A DNA stretch of 64,000 nucleotides from NCBI RefSeq assembly GCF_001296025.1, contig NZ_LJHV01000002.1, positions 1 to 64,000 of the forward strand, in the 5' to 3' direction. The stretch is from Porphyrobacter sp. AAP60. GTDB lineage: Bacteria; Pseudomonadota; Alphaproteobacteria; Sphingomonadales; Sphingomonadaceae. Below, one piece after another: positions 1 through 7,704 of this stretch; position 1 is the stretch's first letter; each line of letters opens with the position of its first letter. Made by a program: the position numbers and the translations under genes. The notes under the pieces are model-generated. The model saw only the letters and a list, made by a program, of their open reading frames with translations, did not search any database and had not been told where the DNA came from.

Positions 1-66
1 GGCGGCGGTGGTGGCGGTGGCGGCGGCGGCGGCGGCGGCGGCGGTGGTGGTGGCGGTGGCGGCTAA
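1..66 (+). CDS. C-terminal poly-glycine tail of a truncated gene
   Basis: The first 63 bases read as 21 consecutive glycine codons (only GGC and GGT) followed by TAA, so the window opens inside the 3' end of a plus-strand gene whose body lies to the left. A strong hairpin follows 25 bases after the stop, which supports this strand and frame. The body is not visible and no function can be given; glycine-rich tails occur in exported and surface proteins, but that is only a guess. The alternative is a non-coding GGN repeat tract. Confidence 0.55.
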   Translation, partial: GGGGGGGGGGGGGGGGGGGGG

Positions 67-90
67 AGCCTACGCAAGTTTGATCACACA

Positions 91-117
91 AGGCTCGCCC
101 GGAAGGGCGAGCCTTTC
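91..117 (+). terminator. Rho-independent terminator
   Basis: A perfect 10-bp stem (AGGCTCGCCC / GGGCGAGCCT) closes a GGAA tetraloop and runs into a short T-rich stretch. It sits just after the stop of the poly-glycine gene and before the convergent end of the DUF885 gene. The rest of the gap, 118-288, shows no gene or motif. Confidence 0.8.
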
Positions 118-288
118 TGGTTCTTATGGTCCCTTGTTATGGTTGTCGACTTGCCTGAGTGTCCGGTTATGACCCAAGGCGGACTTCAGGTTGGTCGACC
201 CTACTCAAGCCAGCTGACGAGGGACTTCCCCGACGGTCAATCCATTTTTGCCTGATGGCTAAGCTTGCGCAGCGGTTGGCTAAGACCT

Positions 289-2139
289 CTATCCCTTCGC
301 CCCTGCAATATAGCGGCTCACGGTATTGCCCACCACGCTCAGCGGCGCGTTGCCGCCCAGTACCACGGCGGTGTTGAAGGCCTTGAAGTCATAGGCCCCG
401 CCCAGCTCTGCCTGCGCCCTTGCGCGCTGGCGCACGATTTCGGTGTGGCCGATCTTGTAACCGCAGGCCTGCCCCGGCCAGCTGCAATAGCGATCGACCT
501 CGCTCGCGACCTCCTCGACCTTGGAACCGTTGCGTTCGACGAAGAACTGGCGGCCCTGTTCGCGTGTCCAGCGTTTGGAATGCAGGCCGGTGTCCACCAC
601 CAGCCGGCAGGCGCGGAAGGCGAGGGATTGCAGGTATCCCAGCCGCCCGACCTTGAAATCATCATAAGCACCCAATTCGTCCGCCAGCTGTTCGGCATAG
701 AGCGCCCAGCCTTCGGAGAAAGCATTGAAGGCAAGGATCGAGCGGATCAGCGGCAGGCGGTTGCTGAACTCGCCCTCCCACACATGGCCAGGGATGCTTT
801 CATGGAAGGTCAGGTCTGCCAGATCATACTTGCGATGCAGATCGGTGGTGCGCAGGTTGATCCAGAAGCGGCCCGGGATGCTGCCGTCCTTGCTTCCCGC
901 CCCGCCATAAGCGCCCGGCGCGCCGGGTTCCTCAGCCAGCGGCAGGCGGCGGATTTCGAGCGGCGGATCGACCAGTTGGTTGAAGGCGCGCGGCATCTGC
1001 GATTTGATCCAGCTGACGCGGTCATTGATGAAGGCGAAGATTTCATCGCGCCCGGGATCGCCTTCGGCAAACTTGTAGCGCGGATCATCCGACAGCGCGC
1101 GCATCCGGTCGCCCACGCTGCCGGTGGTGTAGCCGATTTCGCGCAGGATCGGGTCCATCTTGCCGTGAATCTCGTCGAGTTCGGCAAGGCCTTGGCGATG
1201 GATTTCATCGGGCGTCATCGCAGTGGTGGTCGATGCGCCGACGGCCCAGCTGTAATATTCCTCGCCCATCGGCTGCGCCCACATGCCGGCCGAATCCTTT
1301 GCGGCCGCGCGCTGCACTTTCAGTTCGGCAATCTGGCGTTCAAGCGCTGGCACGATGCCGCTGGCGGTGATGCGTTCGGCCTGCGCGGCGCTGCGATCCG
1401 CCCCGGCAATGCCCGATGCGGCCAGCGGCCCGGCATAGCTTTCACTCGCGCCTTTCAAGCTCGCTTCCATCTGGGCGATGGCCTTGTCGATCAGGAAGGC
1501 AGGCGGCACCACGCCCATGCCACGCGCGGAACGGATACGATCAAGCTCGCCATCGAGGATTGCGGGGACTTCTGCCAGACGGTCCATGTAGGGGCCGATG
1601 TCTTCGGCGGTTTTCAGGGGCTGGGTCGATCCGAAGAAGCGCGGCATGTCGATATAGCCGCCGACATTCTGGATCACGACATAGGGTGCATTGCGCCAGC
1701 TGCCGACGGCGACATCGCCGTAAGGCATCTCCATGCCTGTCACCGCGCTGGCAAAGGCGGTTTCGACCACTTCGAAACCGATCTGCTGATCGCTGGTCAG
1801 GCCCGCCTTGGGGTAGGTGCGGGCTTCTTCGACCAGTTCTTTCAGCGTGCTGGCATAATCGCTGCGGCCTTCTTCGCCAGTGGTGCCGAAGGTTGATCGC
1901 CATGCGGCGTATTCGCCGGTGTCCACGCCAAGCCCGGTGGCGCGGCCCGGTTCGTGGGCGAGCATCCGGTAGGCGATGGCATCAAGCGCGGCATCGGGCG
2001 CGAGTGATGCGATAGGCGCGGCGGCACCGCCCGGAGGGGCCATCGATCCGGCACAGGCCGGCAGCAACGCAATGGCAGAAACGCCGCCAAGCCCGGCAAG
2101 AGCTTGGCGGCGGGTGAAATCAGCGTGGTTCTCTCTCAT
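289..2139 (-). CDS. DUF885 family protein, TAT-type lipoprotein
   Basis: About 616 residues. The N-terminus carries a twin-arginine pattern (TRRQALAGLGG, residues 9-19) and a lipobox-like LLPAC with Cys29, so it is probably exported folded and lipid-anchored. The DUF885 signature HESIPGH lies near residue 446; DUF885 proteins are regarded as putative metallo-hydrolases or carboxypeptidases. The second His usual after PGH is Val here. The ATG at 2139 is preferred over an upstream one at 2160 because the TAT motif follows it directly. A paralogue lies at the far end of the window. Substrate unknown. Confidence 0.88.
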   Translation of the reverse strand: MRENHADFTRRQALAGLGGVSAIALLPACAGSMAPPGGAAAPIASLAPDAALDAIAYRMLAHEPGRATGLGVDTGEYAAWRSTFGTTGEEGRSDYASTLKELVEEARTYPKAGLTSDQQIGFEVVETAFASAVTGMEMPYGDVAVGSWRNAPYVVIQNVGGYIDMPRFFGSTQPLKTAEDIGPYMDRLAEVPAILDGELDRIRSARGMGVVPPAFLIDKAIAQMEASLKGASESYAGPLAASGIAGADRSAAQAERITASGIVPALERQIAELKVQRAAAKDSAGMWAQPMGEEYYSWAVGASTTTAMTPDEIHRQGLAELDEIHGKMDPILREIGYTTGSVGDRMRALSDDPRYKFAEGDPGRDEIFAFINDRVSWIKSQMPRAFNQLVDPPLEIRRLPLAEEPGAPGAYGGAGSKDGSIPGRFWINLRTTDLHRKYDLADLTFHESIPGHVWEGEFSNRLPLIRSILAFNAFSEGWALYAEQLADELGAYDDFKVGRLGYLQSLAFRACRLVVDTGLHSKRWTREQGRQFFVERNGSKVEEVASEVDRYCSWPGQACGYKIGHTEIVRQRARAQAELGGAYDFKAFNTAVVLGGNAPLSVVGNTVSRYIAGAKG

Positions 2140-2196
2140 GGCCCCGGTGTGGCGAGGCACAAAAGCGGAGTCAATCGCGGGCTGGCCGCCTGCGGC

Positions 2197-2583
2197 TCAA
2201 TACTTGAGGATGCCGCCCACCGCGCCGCCTTCCGCCGCAAGCGTGTTGAGCACGGCGTGGTGGAGGTTGATGTTCTGTTCGGCTGTGCCCTCGTAATCGG
2301 TCATGCCCAGCTCTTCGGCCAGTTCCTTGCGGTTGGCAAAGCTGGGATCGAGGCCGACCATCTTCATCAGATCGACGATCGAGGTGCGCCAGTTGAACTT
2401 GTCGGAATCGGGCATGGCGGCGATGCGGGCTTCCATCTCTTCCTGGCTGATCGCATCAGACATTGCCGATGGTGAAGGGGCCGCAGGCGCGGCTGGCGCG
2501 GCAGGTGCAGCGGGCGCAGCCGGAGCGTTCTCGTCCTTGTCAGAACCCCAGACCGCATTCTTGATTGAACTGAAAATACCCAT
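2197..2583 (-). CDS. DUF3597 domain-containing protein
   Basis: A 128-residue cytosolic protein with a short conserved N-terminus (MGIFSSIKNAVWG), a low-complexity Pro-Ala linker of repeated PAA units at about residues 21-38, and a C-terminal DUF3597 domain (pattern W-RTSIVDLMKMVGLD with RKELAEELG). In the family this domain can follow a LysM repeat; none is present here. Two ATG codons are adjacent; the second leaves the better spacing from GGAGGG. Function unknown. It lies head-to-head with the small membrane protein gene at 2699. Confidence 0.85.
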   Translation of the reverse strand: MGIFSSIKNAVWGSDKDENAPAAPAAPAAPAAPAAPSPSAMSDAISQEEMEARIAAMPDSDKFNWRTSIVDLMKMVGLDPSFANRKELAEELGMTDYEGTAEQNINLHHAVLNTLAAEGGAVGGILKY

Positions 2584-2698
2584 CATACCCTCCCGGTGGC
2601 GTTACGCATCCGCAGCTTATCGCTATCGCTCCGGCTTATGCAAGCACGGTTATACGCATCGGGACACCCGGCCCGCACCCAAGGATTTTTCTGCTGCC

Positions 2699-2911
2699 AT
2701 GACCGACATCGTGCTTTCCATCGTGATGCTCGCCGCGCTGGCGCTGCTGGGCGGGGCGTTTGTGCTGTGGCGGCGCACGGGGCAGGTCAAACAACCCGCG
2801 CTGATGGTACTGCTGGCAGTGATCGCGGTTATCAACGTGCTGATCTGGACTGTGCCGACCAGCGGCGGCGAAGCACCGATCAGGCAGATCAAGACCGCCG
2901 GGGAAGGGTAA
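2699..2911 (+). CDS. Small two-TM membrane protein, hypothetical
   Basis: A 70-residue protein with two hydrophobic segments (about residues 4-24 and 34-51) separated by a short charged loop WRRTGQVKQ, so probably a hairpin in the inner membrane. The open frame continues upstream without a stop, but the ATG at 2699 is the first codon clear of the divergent DUF3597 gene. No family is recognised. It ends 28 bases before the convergent tonB-like gene. Confidence 0.65.
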   Translation: MTDIVLSIVMLAALALLGGAFVLWRRTGQVKQPALMVLLAVIAVINVLIWTVPTSGGEAPIRQIKTAGEG

Positions 2912-2939
2912 GCGCCCGCCCCCGGCGGCGTGGTTTACA

Positions 2940-3629
2940 CTACTCAGGGATTCTCCAGGTGATTGTGCCGCTGTAACTTCCTGCAACCGGCTTGCCGGAC
3001 GTATCGCGGGCGGCATCAAACCGCGCGCGGCTGGTCACCAGCCTGCAAGTCGCATCGTCAAGCGCGCCGTGCCCGGTGGATCGGGTGATGCTGCACCCGG
3101 TCACCTTGCCCCGCGCATCGATGCCTAACGTGAAGCTGGCACTGCCTGTCAGGCCTTCATTGATCCAGCGGGTGCGATAATCGGCGTTGGTCACCCAACT
3201 GCCCGGATTGTTCTTCGGGCTGACGCCGACGGGATCGAACAGGGTCGCAGGCGGCGTCGGCACGGGCACACCGAAATCGACCGGGCCGGTGATCGGGCCG
3301 ATCGTATCCCCGATACCGGGCAGGGTGAAGACAGGATCGTTCCGGCCCAGATCCACCGGCAGCATATCGGCGCGCGGCGTGGGGGCAGGGGTTGCATCAC
3401 GCGGCTGCGGATTGGTGTTCGGATTGGCTTGATCCACCGGATCGGTCGGCGGCGGCGGGGGGATCGGGATGGGATTGATGGTCTCGCCCTTGATGCGGGG
3501 CGGGGTTGGCACCGTTACAATCGTAACGGCCAGTCCCACCGCCAGCAATGCGCCCACGGCAGCGGGAATGCCGAGTGCGCCAGCAAGGGCAGCGGGATTG
3601 GGGCGGCGGGTATGGGAGGCATATGTCAT
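2940..3629 (-). CDS. TonB family energy transducer
   Basis: A 229-residue protein with one N-terminal membrane anchor (about residues 15-41), a long proline-rich periplasmic spacer (IPIPPPPPTDP and later PTPP runs) and a C-terminal TonB-like domain with the usual pattern: GSASFTLGIDARGKVTGCSI, a central D-A-TC, then F-A and a final strand ITWRIPE. TonB proteins couple ExbBD proton-motive energy to outer-membrane receptors. No exbB or exbD lies nearby, so it may serve the TonB receptors in this window or others. It is a monocistronic unit. Confidence 0.85.
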   Translation of the reverse strand: MTYASHTRRPNPAALAGALGIPAAVGALLAVGLAVTIVTVPTPPRIKGETINPIPIPPPPPTDPVDQANPNTNPQPRDATPAPTPRADMLPVDLGRNDPVFTLPGIGDTIGPITGPVDFGVPVPTPPATLFDPVGVSPKNNPGSWVTNADYRTRWINEGLTGSASFTLGIDARGKVTGCSITRSTGHGALDDATCRLVTSRARFDAARDTSGKPVAGSYSGTITWRIPE

Positions 3630-3813
3630 TCAGGGGCTCCTCTCTCCATCATCGTGGGAGCGGCGGCCGGAGTGCGAATGACACCAACACGTTGAGCAAA
3701 AACCCTCCGGCCCCGCTCAAGCGCATTAGTACTATGATTTTTGATAGGGGCGAAATGGTTTCGCGTTGCGAATGGCAACGCAAAACAGGCACTGTGCCCA
3801 GCTTCTCCCGTTT

Positions 3814-3912
3814 CGTTCGCCCTGAGCCTGTCGAAGGGCCGCACTTCACTTTGGCTCTTTCACCAAACCAAAAAGAAGAAAAGACGGTCCTTCGACAGGC
3901 TCAGGACGAACG
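3814..3912. repeat. REP-like inverted pair between tonB-like and hydrolase genes
   Basis: Two 28-bp copies of a CCTGAGCCTGTCGAAGG-core repeat face each other at 3814-3841 and 3885-3912, with two mismatches, around a 43-base spacer rich in A and T. This core is a familiar intergenic repeat in sphingomonads and other proteobacteria. The pair can fold into a long hairpin and sits upstream of the tonB-like gene and just past the end of the hydrolase gene. The rest of the 294-bp gap (3630-3923) has no gene. Confidence 0.85.
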
Positions 3913-3923
3913 GGCATAGAGCC

Positions 3924-4580
3924 CTACTTAATCGGACAATCCGGCGAGAGGCGGAAATCCAGATAATTGTCCACCGAACCCATCAGTTCTTCCATCTCGT
4001 TTTCGAAGAAGTGGTTGGCCCGCGGGATTTCTTCGTGGTGGATGGTGATGTGCTTTTGCGTGCGCAGCTTGTCGACCAGCTTCTGCACCGCATTGGGCTG
4101 CACCACAGTATCCGCCGCGCCCTGCACGAAGATGCCGCTGGCGGGGCAGGGCGCAAGGAAGCTGAAATCATACATGTTGGCGGGCGGCGCCACCGAGATG
4201 AAGCCGCGCACTTCGGGGCGGCGCATCAGCAATTGCATCCCGATCAGCGCACCGAAGCTGTAGCCTGCAATCCAGGTGCTCTGCGCTTCGGGGTGGATTG
4301 ATTGCACCCAGTCGAGCGCGCTCGCCGCATCAGACAGTTCGCCGATGCCGGAATCGAAGCTGCCTTGCGAACGGCCCACGCCGCGGAAATTGAAGCGCAA
4401 GGTGGCAAAGCCGCGATCGGCAAAGGTCTTGTAGAGCCGCTGCACGATCCGGTCGTTCATGGTGCCGCCGCCTTCGGGGTGCGGATGTAGGATCATGGCC
4501 ACCGGCGCGCGCGGGCGCGGCGGCGGAGAGAAACGGCCTTCAAGACGGCCTTCCGGGCCGGGAAAGATGACTGAGGGCAT
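3924..4580 (-). CDS. Alpha/beta hydrolase, COG2945-like
   Basis: A 218-residue cytosolic protein of the small dienelactone-hydrolase-like COG2945 type. It shows the LHPHPEGGGTMN motif near the N-terminus, FNFRGVGRSQG, the nucleophile elbow GYSFGA with Ser, a late Asp in QGAADTVV and His in ANHFF. The start at 4580 fits MPSVIFPGPEGRLEG of the family; the open frame extends 29 codons further, into the gap before the divergent desulfurase. It is divergently arranged with the desulfurase operon; a link to Fe-S biogenesis is not shown by the sequence. Confidence 0.87.
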   Translation of the reverse strand: MPSVIFPGPEGRLEGRFSPPPRPRAPVAMILHPHPEGGGTMNDRIVQRLYKTFADRGFATLRFNFRGVGRSQGSFDSGIGELSDAASALDWVQSIHPEAQSTWIAGYSFGALIGMQLLMRRPEVRGFISVAPPANMYDFSFLAPCPASGIFVQGAADTVVQPNAVQKLVDKLRTQKHITIHHEEIPRANHFFENEMEELMGSVDNYLDFRLSPDCPIK

Positions 4581-4701
4581 TGAAGAACCTTGTGAACGAG
4601 TGGTCGCGGCAACCGGCTGGCGCCTGCGAAAGCGGGCTCTATATAGGGCGCGATGGTGATTTCGCAATTTTTTGTCGCGGTTGGCACACAGTGGGTCGGA
4701 A

Positions 4702-5721
4702 ATGGCTGAGCGGGTCTATCTCGATCATGCCGCAACCTCGCCCCTGCGCCCCGAGGCGAGGGCCGCAATGGAAGAGGGTTTCCGGCTGTGGGCCAACCCT
4801 TCCAGCCCCCATGCAGAAGGCCGCAAGGCGCGCGCCGCGCTGGAAGATGCGCGCGAGCGGATCAAGGCGGCGCTGGGGTTGGGCCAAGCGGACAAGAACC
4901 ATGAGCTGATCTTTACGTCCGGTGCGAGCGAGGCCCTGTGGATCGCGCTCAACCGCTGCAAGGTCAGCCGCCGGATCGTCAGCGCGGTGGAGCATGACGC
5001 GGTATTCCGCGCTGCGCCGGATGCAGCAATTTTCAGCGGCGATGAACCGCTGGACAGCGATAGTCTGATCGCGGTCCAACACCTCAACTCTGAAACCGGC
5101 ACAATCAATCCGGTCAGCGATATGGCTGCCGCAGTCGCCGAAACCGGTGCGCTGATATTGTCCGACTGCGCCCAGAGCGCGGGCAAGCTGGCATTTCCCG
5201 CTTCCGATATGGCGGTGATTTCGGCCCACAAGTTCGGCGGCCCGATCGGGATCGGCGCGCTGCTGGTGCGCGATTTCAACCTGCTTGAACCTGTCGGCGG
5301 GCATGAACGCGGCTATCGGCAGGGCACCGAAAACCTGCCCGGCGCGCTCGGCATGGCTGCGGCGCTTGAGGCGGGCGGGCCGGAAAGCTGGGCGAGCAAG
5401 GATGCGGAGCGGTTGGCGTTTCGCGATGCTTTGGCCAAGGGCGGCGAACTGATCGCTCCGGGCACGCAGGCATCGCACATCATTGCGGTCGCCCATCAGA
5501 CGCTCTCGGCCCAAGCCCTGCTGATCCGGCTCGATGCCATGGGCTTTGCCGTTTCCGCAGGCAGCGCGTGTTCTTCGGGCACGCTCAAGAAAAGCCGGGT
5601 GCTTGATGCCTTTGGCGTCCCCGATGAAGTGGCGGCGCGCACAATCCGGGTGAGTTTGGGGTGGAACACCACACCCGAGGATCTGGAGCGGTTTGCCGAG
5701 GCTTGGGCTTCATTATGCTGA
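4702..5721 (+). CDS. Cysteine desulfurase, first of a tandem pair
   Basis: A 339-residue class-V aminotransferase. It begins with YLDHAATSPLRPEA, binds PLP through Lys in SAHKFGGPIG, and has the active Cys in SAGSACSSG near the C-terminus, so the IscS/NifS-type residues are all present. It takes sulfur from cysteine for Fe-S clusters or thio-modification. The ATG at 4702 is favoured over a TTG 30 bases earlier because the conserved N-terminus follows it directly. A second desulfurase and a ferredoxin lie just downstream; only a palindromic element separates the two desulfurase genes. Confidence 0.9.
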   Translation: MAERVYLDHAATSPLRPEARAAMEEGFRLWANPSSPHAEGRKARAALEDARERIKAALGLGQADKNHELIFTSGASEALWIALNRCKVSRRIVSAVEHDAVFRAAPDAAIFSGDEPLDSDSLIAVQHLNSETGTINPVSDMAAAVAETGALILSDCAQSAGKLAFPASDMAVISAHKFGGPIGIGALLVRDFNLLEPVGGHERGYRQGTENLPGALGMAAALEAGGPESWASKDAERLAFRDALAKGGELIAPGTQASHIIAVAHQTLSAQALLIRLDAMGFAVSAGSACSSGTLKKSRVLDAFGVPDEVAARTIRVSLGWNTTPEDLERFAEAWASLC

Positions 5722-5723
5722 TT

Positions 5724-5823
5724 CGTCATTGCGAGCATAGCGAAGCAATCCATGGGCCGACCTCGCGGCTTGAAGCGACGGTAGGCCATGGATTGCCGCG
5801 TCGCTTCGCTCCTCGCAATGACG
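5724..5823. repeat. 100-bp palindromic intergenic element
   Basis: Two arms, about 5724-5756 and 5786-5823, read CGTCATTGCGAG...GCAATCCATG and its near reverse complement, around a 29-base centre. The right arm carries a few extra bases (CGCGTCGC), so the hairpin is imperfect. Such CGTCATTGCGAG-type elements are scattered between genes in many alphaproteobacteria. This one fills nearly the whole gap between two cotranscribed desulfurase genes, so it would be in the mRNA. Confidence 0.85.
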
Positions 5824-5842
5824 AGGGGGGCATTAGAAACCC

Positions 5843-6943
5843 ATGATCTACCTCGACTACCAGGCCACCACCCCGCTCGCGCCAGAAGCGCGTGAGGCGA
5901 TGTTGCGCTGGCTGGGCGGGCCGGACAGCGACACCTTCGGCAACCCCCATTCCCCCCACCGCATGGGCCGCATGGCGGCGGCGGCGGTTGAAAATGCGCG
6001 GGATCAGGTCGCCGCGCTGATGCCCGAGGGCGGCAAAGTCACCTTCACCTCCGGCGCAACCGAGGCCATCAATATGGTGCTGCTCGGCACGCCGGGCGAT
6101 GTCATCACCTTCGCCACCGAACACGCTGCAGTGCTCGATTGTGCCCGCGCCGTCGAGGCGCAGGGGCGGCGGTTTACTGTCCTGCCGGTGCTGCCTGATG
6201 GCCGCGCCGATCTGGAAGCTCTCAAGGCCGCGATCACGCCGGAAACGGGTCTGGTTGCGATCATGGCGGTCAATAATGAAATAGGGGTGATCCATCCGCT
6301 GGCCGAAGCTATCGGAATTGCCCGGAAAGCGGGCGCGCAGGTGCTGGTTGATGCCGTTCAGGCTGCCTCCAGGCTCGCCTTGACCCCCTTTAGACCCGAT
6401 TACATTGCTGTATCAGCGCACAAGATGCACGGCCCCAAGGGGATCGGCGCGCTGTGGATCGCGGCAGAGGCAGCTGCGCCCCAGCCCCTGCTTTGGGGCG
6501 GCGGACAGGAGGCCAGCTTGCGCTCAGGCACCCTCTCGCCCGCCCTCTGCGCCGGGTTTGGGGCGGCTGCACAGGCGGCGGCAGCGGATATGGCGGAGCA
6601 AATGTTTCACGTGAAACATTTGTGGAACATCGCCCGTAATGCCTTTGCCGGGTGGGAATTGAACGGCAGCGGGGAACACCGCTGGTACGGCAATCTTAAC
6701 ATCCGCACAGGTGGTCTCGACGTCGCCCGGTTGATGTCCGATTGCCGCAATGTCATGTTCTCGGCGGGCAGCGCCTGCGCCAGTGGATCGGGCCGGCCCA
6801 GCCATGTTCTGCGCGCCATCGGATTGACTGAGGTTCAGGCAAAGTCCTCTATTCGCCTCGGTTTCGGGCGCTATACCACGGCGGAAGATATTGAAACCGC
6901 CGCCGCCGCGATTTTGTCTGCCGCCAAGGAGCAGGGACTTTGA
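5843..6943 (+). CDS. Cysteine desulfurase, second of a tandem pair, with parS-coded insert
   Basis: A 366-residue class-V aminotransferase like its upstream neighbour: YLDYQATTPLAPEA at the start, SGATEAIN, PLP-lysine motif SAHKMHGPKG and active Cys in SAGSACASG. Near residue 254 the frame passes through a perfect parS site, which adds MFHVKH in the region between the PLP Lys and the catalytic Cys. Its last base triplet overlaps the TTG start of the ferredoxin gene by 4 bp, so the two are translationally coupled. Probably supplies sulfur for Fe-S assembly; no scaffold (IscU, SufB) is in the window. Confidence 0.9.
   Translation: MIYLDYQATTPLAPEAREAMLRWLGGPDSDTFGNPHSPHRMGRMAAAAVENARDQVAALMPEGGKVTFTSGATEAINMVLLGTPGDVITFATEHAAVLDCARAVEAQGRRFTVLPVLPDGRADLEALKAAITPETGLVAIMAVNNEIGVIHPLAEAIGIARKAGAQVLVDAVQAASRLALTPFRPDYIAVSAHKMHGPKGIGALWIAAEAAAPQPLLWGGGQEASLRSGTLSPALCAGFGAAAQAAAADMAEQMFHVKHLWNIARNAFAGWELNGSGEHRWYGNLNIRTGGLDVARLMSDCRNVMFSAGSACASGSGRPSHVLRAIGLTEVQAKSSIRLGFGRYTTAEDIETAAAAILSAAKEQGL
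6603..6618. other. parS site 1 (ParB binding), inside a coding sequence
   Basis: TGTTTCACGTGAAACA, a perfect 16-bp palindrome identical to the bacterial parS consensus, extended to 20 bp by flanking AA and TT. ParB loads here to organise the origin region and drive segregation with ParA and SMC. It lies within the second cysteine desulfurase, unlike the more common intergenic positions. A second copy is at 18805. Confidence 0.92.
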
Positions 6944-7275
6944 GCATCACCGTCACCTTCGTCGATCCCCACGGCAAGCCGGTAGCCGTCTCGTGCGAGG
7001 CGGGTGACAACCTGCTGCGCGCAGGGCAAGCGGCGGGCCTGCCGCTTGAAGGCACCTGCGAAGGCCAGATGGCGTGTTCGACCTGCCACGTGATCGTCGC
7101 ACCCGATTGGTTCGACCGCCTGCCGCCCGCTGCCGAGGAGGAGGAAGACATGCTCGATTTCGCTGCCGGAGCGCGCCGCACTTCGCGCCTGTCCTGCCAG
7201 ATCGAGCTGACCGCCGGGATGGACGGGCTGACCGTGAGCATACCAAAAGACAGCAGCGACGCGCGGCGCATGTAA
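6940..7275 (+). CDS. 2Fe-2S ferredoxin, ISC/adrenodoxin type
   Basis: A 111-residue cytosolic ferredoxin. The cluster ligands are visible as C-EGQMACSTC followed by the fourth Cys in RLSCQIEL, the adrenodoxin/Fdx arrangement (C-x5-C-x2-C-xn-C). The start is TTG, whose TTGA overlaps the stop of the upstream desulfurase. In ISC systems this electron carrier works with the desulfurase to reduce sulfane sulfur or join clusters, so the context fits well. It may alternatively supply a P450 or a hydroxylase. Confidence 0.9.
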   Translation: MSITVTFVDPHGKPVAVSCEAGDNLLRAGQAAGLPLEGTCEGQMACSTCHVIVAPDWFDRLPPAAEEEEDMLDFAAGARRTSRLSCQIELTAGMDGLTVSIPKDSSDARRM

Positions 7276-7279
7276 TCGG

Positions 7280-7693
7280 TCAGGGCGGCGGCGCGCCTAC
7301 GTCCAGCCACCAGATCGCCCCGACAAGACCAATGCTGGCAACGATCAGTCCTGCTGCGACCAGACGGAGCGTAAGGCCGCGCATTGGTTCGGCCCGGTGA
7401 TCCTCAAGCCGGCGAGAGACCGCCGCAGCCTTTCGCTGTGCGGCGAAAAAAATGGCGATGGCGACGATGATGAACACCGTCGCCAACGCCTTAGGAAGCC
7501 ACGCAGGCTCCAGCTTGCCGAACAGGGCATTAAAGCCAAGGCCGATCCCGACCGCGGCCAAGCCGGTCCGCATCCACCCCGCAAACGTACGCTCGTTTGC
7601 CATGATGGTGCGGTCTTCGGCCCAGTCGGTGCGGTTCTCGGCCCAATCCGTGCGCTGTTCGGCAAGGTCGTCATTGTCTGGCCGGTTTGCCAT
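7280..7693 (-). CDS. DUF202 (YidH family) membrane protein
   Basis: A 137-residue protein with DUF202 features: NERTFAGWMRTGLAAVGIGLGF at residues 33-54 and three predicted membrane segments (about 41-58, 66-85 and 107-130). Ahead of it lies an unusual N-terminal run of four heptads of the form RTDWAEN (residues 13-40) that is not part of the usual domain. DUF202 proteins are of unknown function. It ends 5 bases from the convergent ferredoxin gene and probably follows the DJ-1 gene in one transcript (11 bp apart). Confidence 0.85.
   Translation of the reverse strand: MANRPDNDDLAEQRTDWAENRTDWAEDRTIMANERTFAGWMRTGLAAVGIGLGFNALFGKLEPAWLPKALATVFIIVAIAIFFAAQRKAAAVSRRLEDHRAEPMRGLTLRLVAAGLIVASIGLVGAIWWLDVGAPPP
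7574..7657 (-). repeat. Four tandem 21-bp repeats coding heptads in DUF202 protein
   Basis: Residues 13-40 read as QRTDWAE, NRTDWAE, DRTIMAN, ERTFAGW. The first two units are nearly identical in DNA as well. The last unit merges into the conserved DUF202 NERTFAGWMR motif, so the array looks like stepwise duplication of the start of the domain. Confidence 0.75.
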
Positions 7694-7704
7694 GATGCCT
7701 CGTA

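Noticed and set aside
265-1896. Long plus-strand open frame opposite the first DUF885 gene
   Set aside because: It is antisense to a gene with clear family motifs; the frame is open only because of high GC codon bias.
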